Part shown: positions 54,920-64,000 of the stretch, piece by piece
Position numbering within the stretch: position 1 is the stretch's first letter
Layout: every line of letters starts with the position of its first letter
Origin: Tupaia tana
Lineage: Eukaryota; Chordata; Mammalia; Scandentia; Tupaiidae
Direction: 5' to 3'
NCBI GenBank assembly: GCA_026018925.1
Contig: JAKSZU010000007.1
Location: 98,295,501-98,359,500, forward strand
Length of the DNA: 64,000 nucleotides
Made by a program: the position numbers and the translations under genes
The notes under the pieces: model-generated
The model's database searches: none
What the model saw: only the letters and a program-made list of their open reading frames with translations
What the model was told of the DNA's origin: nothing

Positions 54920-56150
54920 ACTTACAGTTCTGTAGCTAAGAAGTCCAGATAAGTTTGGGTGAGTTTCCTGCTCAGAGTTTCATAGGCTGAATTCGGATGT
55001 TGGCCAGGCTGGGCTCTCTCTGGAGGGTCTGAGGAACAACCCACTTCTAAGTTTATGGAGGTTTTAGCAGAATTCCGTCCTTGAGACTGTAGCACTGAGA
55101 TCCTTGATTCCTTAGTGGCTGCCGCCAGGAGCCGGCCTCAGTCCCCACAGAAGGCCCACATCTCTGCACAGAGCCGCCTCCAGCAGCACCTCAAACCCTT
55201 CCCGTCTTTCAAGTAGCTCCATCTTCCTCTTCTGCTACCAGCAGGTGAAAGTTCTCTGCTTTTGAAAGGGCTAAGTGTAGTATAAAATCCCAGGAGAGTG
55301 TTATCTTATCAGATTTACAGGTTCCATCCCAGACTCAAAGAAGGGATTGTGAACGAGCAAGGGTCACTGGGGGTCATTCTGAGAATTCTGCCTATTAAGG
55401 CCTCTTAAATGAAAAATTATAAGAAAGCATTTTCTAGTTAATTTAAAAATAATTATTTTTGTTTATAGCCAGCCTCACTGCAGTGGATCCGAGGTACCTA
55501 AGTGACTTGTGCCAAGGAGAAATGACAGAACCAGTGATCCACAGATTAACACAGTTAGGCCTCCACACCTTGGGGAAGGGGTTACCTGTTTCTAGCAGGA
55601 GGGCTGCTTTTTCTGAGCCCTCTGCTGACTCATTCTCTTTCTTTTACTGAAGCACTGAGTGTACATGCAAAGCACCTGCCAGGAGGACCACCATTTTCCT
55701 GATGGTCACAGAAGTGGGAACTACAACTGTTGTATTAAAAGTACTCAAACTCTTTGTCCTCAGAACTCTTTCATGGAGGCTTTTGTGGGTTATCGCTGTT
55801 GATATTTACCATATTCTAGATTAACCCTGGGAAGTGTTGTAAACACAAGAATACGCTTCATTCTCTTTGCCTATAGAGTGGTAATGCCAACACACATTTT
55901 GTAGCCTTTTGAGTAGAATAGGAAATAAAGCTTTACTATGATTATGGAAAGTTTTGACTTCATAGAATCTCTAAAAAGGACCAGGGCTTCCTGGACCACA
56001 CTTTCTGACTCAGTGTGACACGACAATACCACTATATCTTCATGGATTAATCAACTCACATATTTGGATGCATTCACTTGAGCAGTTTTACAAACTTATT
56101 TTCCCCTTTACTAGTACCTAGGTCTATCTGGTAAGGCTCAGCTTTGTCAC
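54920..56150. other. Intergenic stretch before the SLC19A2 CpG island
   Basis: The first 300 bases continue an old repeat that begins near 54,525 (TTTCCTATTACTGTGCAATA). The remainder has no gene or named repeat that I can support. Confidence 0.5.
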
Positions 56151-56199
56151 TTGCTATCACAGAAGGGAACGGAGCAAACAGAACATAACATACATAAAT

Positions 56200-57900
56200 A
56201 CAAAACAGTGCAAAATGTCTCCGCGAGCTTCTGGCAGGATCTGCTCCACAATCCTGCACAGGGAAAATCGCTTTAAATGGTGCAGCTTTGTCTGCAGTGG
56301 ATGGATTAGGCTAGTTTGGCTGCCAGCCAGGCAGAAAGAGGCACCCAGGTCTGAAAGCAAGCTCCGGGGATTCTCATCGCGTTCTGCCCTTGAAGACCTA
56401 CGCCGTGGCCGCCTCTTCAGGTCTGCTTTTAGATGAAGAGATCCACCTCCTGGGAGTGCTTCAGGAGGATCTGCCCCTTTTAACCACAGGCTACACCGTG
56501 TGAGGTCTCCCTTGAAGTGCGGAAACAGCCAACGGCTTTCTCGCGGACTCCGCGGGCCCTTCCGCCTAGGCCCGGCTGCCTCACCAGGAGGCGCCCCTTC
56601 CACCAGGCCCTGGGGTCCAGGCTCCGGGTGTCCTCCGCGGCGGGCAAATGCACTAAAAGGAAGCTGCGGGAGCCAAGCGTCGGCATGCCCCGCCCCGGCT
56701 GCCTGTGTCCCGACTCGCTCGCTCAGTCTCTGGGAATGAGGACCACTTAGACCCCGAGTTACAGCGACCGAGAAGGGCGTCCGCTGAGCTCCCGCGCCCA
56801 GCGTGTCCCGCAGACCCGGAACCGCGCCGGGAGGGCGAGCAGGTGACCCCCGCCCCGCCCGGCCCGCCTAGCTCCGCCCTGCCGCCCCGAGCCGCCCACC
56901 AATGGGCAGGCGGCCGCGGCCTGGCGCCCGCCGGGATTGGCTGCTGGCGGAACAGCGGGGGGCGGGGCCTGCAGGGTCTGGAGCAGCCGCGCTGCCAGCG
57001 GAGTCGCGTGAGGCTCGGGAGGCGCGGGTGGTGAGGCCCGACGCCGCTCCGGGTCGGCTCCGCTCGGGGCAGCGCCCGACCCTCCCTCGGATTGGCGGCG
57101 GCTGCAGAGGACCGGCCGCATGGCGGTGCCCGGCCCGGCGGCGGCGGCCACGGCGCTCCTGCGCAGCGCCCGCGTACCCCGCGAGTGCTGGCCGCTGCCC
57201 ACCGCGCTGCTGTGCGCCTATGGCTTCCTGGCCAGCCTCAGGCCGTCGGAGCCCTTCCTGACGCCCTTCTTGCTGGGGCCCGACAAGAACCTGACCGAGC
57301 GCGAGGTGAGAGGGCGCCGGGGCCGGGCGGGCCGGGGGCGTTGTCCCAGGGAGAAGGCCCGCAGTCGGCGCTGCGCCGTGCGGGTGGGCAGCACCCGGTA
57401 GCTGGAGGCAGCCCGGCCCTTCGCTGCTCCTGCGCCCGGTGCTCCGGTGCCCCGCTGCCCAGCCCGGTCACCTGTGGCCGGATGAGGTGCGCAGTCGCAG
57501 AAGGTCCGAGAGGGCAGCAGTCTGTCGCCCTGGTTTGCCCCCTGTCTCCGTGGCTCTTGTGTCCCACCCCGGGCAGGAAAGCAGGCTGGCCTCGCGGTGG
57601 TTCTCGGTGTCCGGGAGCGCCGGTGCTCCGGGAGCGCGGCTGCGGTGCTGCTGAGCCTGCACGCACCCGCGGCCAGGCTCCTGCAGATCGATTTTCCCAG
57701 ATAAGTCTCACCTGTACCGTATTTCTGGAGAGTGTATTGCGCTTTAGAGATGCCTTTAACTCCGGAGGTGTGTGGTCGATCAGTTCCCGCATTGACTTTT
57801 TGCAGCAGAAAAGCATGTTTAAATGGAGAAAGTTACCCCCGCGTGCCACCACGAAACCAAAATAAAGCAGTCAGCCCCTCTTCCCGAACGCTCTACAGAG
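56200..57900. promoter_or_regulatory. SLC19A2: CpG island and promoter of SLC19A2
   Basis: C+G and CpG density rises sharply here against the AT-rich surroundings. There is a CCAAT box at 56899-56903, reverse CCAAT (ATTGG) at 56936-56940 and 57091-57095, and GC boxes around 56846-56860 and 56957-56969. No TATA box is evident. This is a typical housekeeping-type promoter; the start site was not determined. Chance ORFs on both strands in this region reflect base composition. Confidence 0.85.
57120..57305 (+). CDS. SLC19A2: Thiamine transporter 1, coding exon 1
   Basis: SLC19A2 imports thiamine at the plasma membrane; loss in human causes thiamine-responsive megaloblastic anaemia. The 62 whole codons encode the cytosolic N-terminus ([15 protein letters not shown]), then [20 protein letters not shown], which covers most of the first membrane span, and [20 protein letters not shown] with a conserved Asn-Leu-Thr site. 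The donor GTGAGA follows at 57306. As I recall it, the human exon has 68 codons; the missing six lie in the Ala/Arg-rich N-terminus. The ATG at 57120 is chosen by similarity; its -3 base is C and its +4 base is G. Later exons lie beyond the window. Confidence 0.95.
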
Positions 57901-58036
57901 GGTAAAACCCGGGGCCTGGTGTTCCTTACCCCCTCGCCTCTCTGCTGTAAAAGACCCCTCCCACGTAAGCCGTGTGGTCCTCCGTGCTTAGTCCCCTCCT
58001 TGGAGCGGCCGCTCAGTAGGCCTGCATAGCAGGTCG

Positions 58037-58064
58037 GAGGACGAGGACGAGGACGAGGACGAGG
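58037..58064 (+). repeat. (GAGGAC)n short tandem repeat
   Basis: Four and a half copies of GAGGAC, within intron 1 of SLC19A2 just past the CpG island. Confidence 0.9.
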
Positions 58065-59143
58065 CCGAGGCGGCACGGCCGGACTCGCTGGCAGGATGTA
58101 GTCACTCCAGTCCAGGTCGGTGTCGCAGTGCTCCTTCATTTTCAAGGACACTGGAGCGGGGGCTGAGAGTCACTGCGAATGCTGGGTGAAGTTCCAGTTG
58201 GGAGTCTGGCAGTGTTCCACTGACTTTTACCCAGCCTCAGGTCATCGCTCCTGTCCCAGGGCTCACTGCAGTAAGGACCCGACCCGTTCTTCATTACCTG
58301 TTTGAAAACGATCCTCTGCGAACCCGAAACCACTGAAACCGAGGCGCAGCCCCTTAGCTGCGATCGGGCTGGTGAGCCGCTCACGGCAGGTCTCATGTGA
58401 ACTGCCCTGATCGCAGTTCTGCACTGTTGCCGGCAGAAGCACGTGAGGGAGAAACACGCTCCCGTGTTGATAATTGGAAACTGATCTGTCTTGTCATGTG
58501 CCCTTGGTAGAGGTGGTTGTGTTATCATAAGCATGTGCCCTGTCTTACCAGAAGGCTTTCCAGGTTGAGCGAAATATTTTCAGGGTGGAGGGCATAGAAA
58601 TAAATCAGGGTGCCAGTCCCAGCAAATATTTGCTCATTGCGTAACAGAAACATAGCTATACTCTGTGACTCCAAACTGGACTAGGAGGGCCGGCCTTGAA
58701 GAGAAATCTAGTGGTCTGGGGAGGGCTGTCATTTGTCTCTGGAGACCTCAGAATCATGGCTAAATTCTAACTCTTTTGGTTGCAATGTGGCTCTGTTCTT
58801 CCTGTAGAGAACTCCAGATTTTTTTAAAAAAAGAACTAATAACTGAAATAAATAGAACAATTTGCTGTCTTTTCTGAGTATTTGCTTTCAGCAACTGGAT
58901 AGTTCAGTTTAAAATGTTACATGATTTGTAAGGAAAGCAAGTATCAGGTCATGATCAGTGACACTTACATTGAAGTTTGCATCTCCTCCTTGAAGACTTC
59001 AAAAGGGCCTACCAGATTGGGCTATCTTAATAGAGCTATTATTAACTAACTTCAAAGACAAAGAAGGGAAAAAAAGAATTTCCTCTATTTTTCTACTCTC
59101 AAAGGATTTTTTCCCTTTATCTTAGAAAAAGCATTACATTTAA

Positions 59144-59192
59144 GGGGCCAGCAGGTGGTATGGTGGTTAAGGGCTTTTTCTTTAAAAAAAAA
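59144..59192 (+). repeat. SINE 5'-half insert with A-rich tail
   Basis: Only the first ~30 bases of the SINE (starting GGGGCCAGCAGGTGGTATGG) remain, followed by CTTTTTCTTT and a run of A. A 20-base repeat with two mismatches flanks it (59124-59143 and 59193-59212). Confidence 0.85.
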
Positions 59193-59260
59193 AGAAAAAG
59201 CATTATGTTTAAAACAGATACTGTTTATAAGTTTTAAGCATGTTAAAATTGTCTGCCTTT

Positions 59261-59463
59261 AATTGTGAGGGCATGTGCAGTTGTTAGAGACAGAGGGAAA
59301 GAAAAAGCACCCTCAAAGGGGCGTGATCACACTGTAATCCCTTTTCCTCTCTAGTTCTCCAAAGCTGTTTTTCAAGCTTCCAGGGCCAGGATTTGAACTG
59401 CAGTGGACTATGTGGGAGTGGCTTCTGATACACTGTACTTAACCACTGTCCTACAGGGCCAGC
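59261..59463 (-). repeat. tRNA-derived SINE, old
   Basis: GAGGGCATGTGCAGTTGTTA to ACAGGGCCAGCC; the GCACGCACGC part is deleted. Confidence 0.8.
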
Positions 59464-60487
59464 CAACCTAGTTAAAATTTAACTGAATTCCAATAGTCAA
59501 AAGCTAATCTTTGAGTAGAATAGAGCTCTTTATTTGTAAAAACTTTGTTCATCGTTTTATCTTTGTAGCATGTGGTTTGACAGATGTTTGTCACATTTTT
59601 TCGATTTTTGTCAAACATTCCACCAATTCTGGGTTTAAATCCTCCTTCCAGTCCTAGCTGTGATGACATTGAACAATGTCTCCCCGACAGCCTCATCTCC
59701 CACTGCATCCGTACGCCCTTGGCACCCTCCACATGCCCAAGTCCATCCATACTGATCTCATAGTCCTAAGTCTAGCATACCCATCATCTCTCAGCTCTTG
59801 GCCTGAACGCAGACATGATCTCTGCTTGGAGTAGTCTTCCTATACATACACATCTGTTGGTGTTCTGTTAGCCTCTGTCTCATCCTTCAAGATCCATCTC
59901 AGAGAAGCAAGCCCATATTTCTTATTTCCACTATTCTGTACATATGTATATTGTTCACTAGGTTACAGAATAACTGGGGAGTGGAGTCTTCATTTTACAC
60001 TTTTTTTTTTCTTATCAGTTCCACACTGGTTGAAAACAGTGTTGTGCAATAAGTGCTTATCACATAGATGTTTATGAAACTACGTTAAAATAAAGCCTCA
60101 CATGAATTAGATTTAAAACTGAGCATTTGTTTCCCTTAACTTTTGTGTCTCAGAAGAAAGCACAAATATGCTCTGATGCAGAGTTGTGAAAGACACCTTG
60201 ATTAGGATAAGATCAAGTCCTTCGGCAGATTGCACCTGAGGTGAGAAGTTAGAATATGGGCAGTTAATAAGGGACTGTACTTTGTACAATTCTTACTGAA
60301 AAAAGTTTCTCTTCAGGGTTCTAAATACTGTATCGCTCAAACATTTTCTGGTGGAATGATTTCCACTTGGGAGCAGTAAAAAAGATCTCCCTTGGAGACC
60401 AAGCAGGTAAGCACTAAAGCTTGTAATCTTTGTGTCTTCATAGATGCCCTATAAAAAGCACCTCAATACTGATTGAAAAAGCTGCAT

Positions 60488-60755
60488 GAGGCTAGCAGGT
60501 GGCATGGTGGTTGTGGTAGCTGGTGCCCACATAGCTGGTTCAGTGGTTCAAGTCCTAGACCCGACACCTCAGTGAAGACACCAGGCATGTGTACACATCT
60601 GCCCAAAACTCTGGGGGGAGGATTGAAGGAGGGATTGCTGCATGACCTACCATTCACCATGGTGGAGTTCTTTCTCATTTTCCCTCTTCTTTTTCTCTCT
60701 CTTTCCCCAAACCACAGCTCACCCTCTGGCAAATTAAAGAAAAAAAAAAAAAAGA
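60488..60755 (+). repeat. tRNA-derived SINE, old, purine-rich tail
   Basis: AGGCTAGCAGGTGGCATGG head, GTGGTTCAAGTCC B box, tail AAAGAAAGGAAGGAAGG. Confidence 0.85.
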
Positions 60756-61462
60756 AAGGAAGGAAGGAAAAAGCAGTGTTGAGCATCAAAAGTAACCTTA
60801 GAACATAGTAGATGACCCATAACAATTTTCTTATTTGAGAAAAGTTATTTTAGTGTGGTAGATTCAGAATATCCGGGTTTAGATCCTCCTTCCAGTCCTA
60901 GCTGTGATGACATTGAACAATTTACTTAACATTTCTCTAAGACCGAGTTTCTTTGCTTGTAAAATAGAGGCAACAAAAGCGTTGATCTGTTAGGGCTGTG
61001 GTCTGGATTACATGGGGTGATTTGGGTAGTGCTTGGTGCACTGTGCAGTGCATGCGTGGAGGTTTGTTACTGTGATGCTGACGGCAGTGTGAGAGGGAAA
61101 TTTGCCTGGGATGACTGTGTCTTACAGGAGGAAATGCAGGTTTCTTATTTAGGATAAGTCTGGTCTCCCTCTTGCCTTTATTTTTGTTTTCACTTGGTAT
61201 TGGAAGGCTGGCAGTGTTACTTTTTCTCTTCATTATCTAAATTGTGGTCTTGTATTAGGAGTAGAATTATGTTCCTAAATATAGCTACCTTAAATTGCTA
61301 ATTAAAGGGATGAGACATAATGAAAATTTGGCATTAATCATTTTTGCACTACTGTTTGAAAGTTACATAACAAGTCTAAGCACAAACAGTATTATTGGAA
61401 TAAAGAGGTCAACCAAGTCCCAGAATAGAAGATGATAGGCTATTGAAGGGAGCAATGGAGGG

Positions 61463-61729
61463 TTTTTGTTTGTTTTGTTTTGTTTTTAGTTTTTTGCCGT
61501 AGGGCATGTGCTGCCAGAGAGAAACAGAGAGAGACAGAGAGACGGAAAGCAAGAAATCAACCCCTGAGGGGATGGCCACACCTCAATCCCTTCTCCTCCA
61601 TTCTCCTCTATGGATTTTGGGTGCATACACAAACACACTCCATGTGATTTTCAAGCCACCGAGTCTGAGACTCAAACTGTGGTCAGCCACATGACCAGCA
61701 CCTTAACCAGTACATCACCCACTGGCCCC
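61463..61729 (-). repeat. tRNA-derived SINE
   Basis: Reverse copy from TTTTTTGCCGTAGGGCATG to CACCCACTGGCCCC. Confidence 0.88.
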
Positions 61730-62570
61730 AATAGAGGACATTTTTAAAGGAGAGATTTGATGGCTGGTAGCTTTGTGCTACCCTGTTGGGAAAATCATGT
61801 TTGTGAAAGGAAAGGGATAAAGAGACATGCTAACTCAAATAGAGGAGGCAGTTTCAAACTTCAGAAAATTGAAGAGGAATATTGGTAAAAGGAAAGGAAT
61901 GAGCCGTTGTTAGTTAGAGTACAACTGTGTGGAGTCTTTAAGGAAGTATCATCCTCACAGCTTTCATCTCAAGGTTACCCTTGTCCATTCTGCTTTTGTA
62001 TTGAAAGTTGTCTTACACTGTGCTTGCACTAGCCAACAGCAGTATATTCCTCGTTTGCTAAAATTTCCATACTTTGGAATAAGAGTCATTGCTATAATTG
62101 TTGATTATTCTTTTGTGCACATTTTCAGGTGCAGTAGTTTTCTGATCAAGTTGAGATTTCAGATGAACTTCTAAACTCAAATTAGGCCAAAATTCATAAA
62201 TGTGAGGCCATTAAACAGATCACTTCTTAAACATGGCTCATTGGAATTCAGGTCTGAACTATAGTTCAGAAAATGGGGATTATGTTTTATTTTTATAGTT
62301 GTGCTCTGTACTAGAAAGAGATTTTACAATAATTACTTTATTTCTCCTCTAAAATCCTAGAAAAATTAGTTCTTTTTACACGTGGGTATATTGAAGTATA
62401 TGTGAGCATTAAAAAGAAAGTTTCCCTTAGCCTCAGAATAGCAAAATCTAAGATTAGATTGCTCCATTACAAAGTAGGCAGCTCTTACCAAGACCGCCTT
62501 CCAAAAAGCACTTGAGAACTGAGGCCTCTTATTTGGACTTTGAAACGGTCATTTTTAAATACTGACTTAC

Positions 62571-62796
62571 TGGGACCAGATGGTGGTGCAGTGTTCTATA
62601 AGACAATCCCACAGGAGAAGGTTCTCGGTTTGGGTCAGAGGACCTCACTGAGTGTACTAGGCACACGTGCCCATGATCTGGGCTGCCTGAAGACTGGGGT
62701 GGGTCATCAAGGCCCTGTTGGGGTGCTGTCTGTCCCTGTTTCTCTCTCCTGTGCATGCTCAGAAGAAATAAACTTTAAGGGAAAAATAAACAAAAA
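62571..62796 (+). repeat. tRNA-derived SINE, diverged
   Basis: TGGGACCAGATGGTGGTGCA head and AAATAAACAAAAA tail. CTGACTTACT is on both sides. Confidence 0.78.
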
Positions 62797-63123
62797 GCTG
62801 ACTTACTTAAACCTTAGGTCCTTACTAGACAGTGGGGTAGGTCTAAAAGGAAGGAAAAATCTCCTACACTAATTTTTATTGGGAGACTGGGGATGATAGT
62901 CCAATTAATTCAATTAATTTCTGTTGCCCCAGATGGACTGTCCTGTGAGATGACTTTTGCCCTCTGTGACTGACGTGATTAAGGCTAAAGGGAGCTAAAG
63001 GGATTGTCTATATGTTAAGTGATGGTACTGAATTTCAACTGGAGCCTTTCTGGTTTACAGTTCACTATAAAGGTTATTTCTCCTCTATCCTAATTTTTAA
63101 ATATACATTAAAAATAAAACTGC

Positions 63124-63220
63124 AGGGCCAGCAGGTGATGTGGAGGTTAAGGCACTGGGTCCCGAATGACCAACTGTGCTGTTCGAATCCCAGATTGACC
63201 TAGTCTTTTACCCTAGAAGA
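63124..63220 (+). repeat. tRNA-derived SINE, 3'-truncated
   Basis: The tRNA-like head (GGGCCAGCAGGTGATGTGG) through the B box GTTCGAATCCC is present; the body is mostly lost. Confidence 0.8.
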
Positions 63221-63562
63221 AATGAAACTTAAAAATCAGAGAAACCTAATCAAACAGTCATGTCAAGGCTCACTATCCTGTATATAGACGTAGAATTGAC
63301 AGTGATTCAGTTTCCAAAACATTTATTGAGGCTGGTCTCTTTCAAATAGTACGCTGACAGCTAGGCTGTACTGATGAATTTGGGCGCCTGTAAGGCAACA
63401 TTTCTCAACTCTGGCTCATATTAAAATCTCCTGGGAAGTTTTGAAAAACTGTCTGCAGCTGGGCTTCCAAATTGTTCAAAGCTTTGTGGAAGATGTGCAG
63501 GCATGGTATTATGACTTAATTGGGGAAACGGATACTCAGAAAGTAGTATTAAGAGAGCTTTA

Positions 63563-63812
63563 GGGACCAGCAGTTAGCGTAATGGCTATGTCGCTGGACT
63601 CTAACATAGTCTACCGCGGTTCGAGTCCCGGACCGGTGGCTTAAACTCACGCCAGGTGCGTGTGCACGTGTGCCCGAAATCCTGAGAGAAGAATGGAGGA
63701 GAAGGGATTGCGGCGTGGCCATCCCCCCTGGGGGGTGATTTCTCGCTTTCTGTCTGTCTGTCTGTCTGGTGAGCGCACACGGCCTATAGCAAAAAAAATC
63801 TCTCCAAAAAAA
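63563..63812 (+). repeat. tRNA-derived SINE, young type
   Basis: AGGGACCAGCAGTTAGCGTA head, B box GGTTCGAGTCC, CCCCCCTGGGGGG. AGAGAGCTTT is on both sides. Confidence 0.94.
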
Positions 63813-64000
63813 AGAGAGAGCTTTGAATGCTGTGATATATTTTATCAGCTTCAGCCAAGCCCTCTGAGAAAAGAAAGTCTTTGAACACGGCCTTGATGAA
63901 TGGGAAGGATTTTGCTAGAAAAAATATCAGGGAACGGGGAAAGGGAGTGATGCTCCAAACAGTTATCTGAGTTGTTTCCAAAGTTTTTTGGTTAATAAGG

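Larger units (their letters stand above)
57306..64000 (+). other. SLC19A2: SLC19A2 intron 1 (5' part)
   Basis: No further SLC19A2 exon is visible; human exon 2 begins with a Val-Phe-Asn-Glu segment that I do not find here. The intron holds the SINEs listed below and otherwise no recognised feature. Confidence 0.8.

Noticed and set aside
56902-57261. ATG-started upstream frame overlapping the SLC19A2 start
   Set aside because: The ATG overlaps the CCAAT box at 56899-56903, which probably lies upstream of the transcription start, so the frame is unlikely to be in the mRNA.
57238-57852. 204-codon minus-strand frame in the CpG island
   Set aside because: Composition-driven; no recognisable domain and antisense to a known exon.
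57092-57865. 257-codon frame overlapping SLC19A2 exon 1 and intron 1
   Set aside because: It has no ATG start, crosses a clear splice donor and is Arg/Gly/Pro/Ala-rich as expected in a CpG island.

Overview
This window is placental-mammal nuclear DNA, not microbial. It holds the 3' two thirds of the coagulation factor V gene (F5), about 24 kb of intergenic DNA, and exon 1 plus the start of intron 1 of the thiamine transporter gene SLC19A2. Both genes are on the + strand, in the same order and orientation as in other mammals.

Region 1 (1-33,480) is F5 from the end of intron 11 to the polyadenylation signal. Fourteen coding exons (human exons 12-25) lie at 728-940, 4200-6549, 10606-10780, 12814-13050, 13870-14080, 17788-17967, 20305-20421, 21776-21847, 22702-22805, 23236-23391, 27158-27302, 28771-28922, 31844-32026 and 33183-33329. 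All junctions are AG/GT and keep frame. The exons encode the C-terminal part of A2, the whole B domain, A3, C1 and C2. The thrombin sites equivalent to human Arg709, Arg1018 and Arg1545 and the activated protein C site Arg679 are present. The light chain is 651 residues, as in human; the B domain is 678 residues against 836 in human, mainly because the 9-residue repeat array is shorter.

Region 2 (33,480-56,150) has no gene I can support. It is packed with SINEs and contains remnants of L1/HAL1, L2, MIR, Tigger-like and mariner-like elements.

Region 3 (56,150-64,000) is a CpG-rich promoter with CCAAT and GC boxes, the first coding exon of SLC19A2 (57120-57305), and part of intron 1.

The dominant repeat is a tRNA-derived SINE of about 260 bp with A and B boxes, a pyrimidine-rich 3' part and a poly(A) tail; I mark just over 50 full, short or truncated copies. 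I see no clear Alu, B1/B2, bovine, carnivore or bat SINE. The family resembles what I recall of the CYN SINEs of colugos (Dermoptera), so a colugo is my best but unproven guess for the host.

I found no evidence of an undescribed multi-gene system. The most unusual items are a 20-copy, 43-bp minisatellite starting 42 bp after the exon 12 splice donor, in which every unit carries splice-site-like sequence; a locus hit twice by SINEs sharing one target sequence; a retro-insert that looks like a SINE 5' half; and two families of small inverted-repeat elements.
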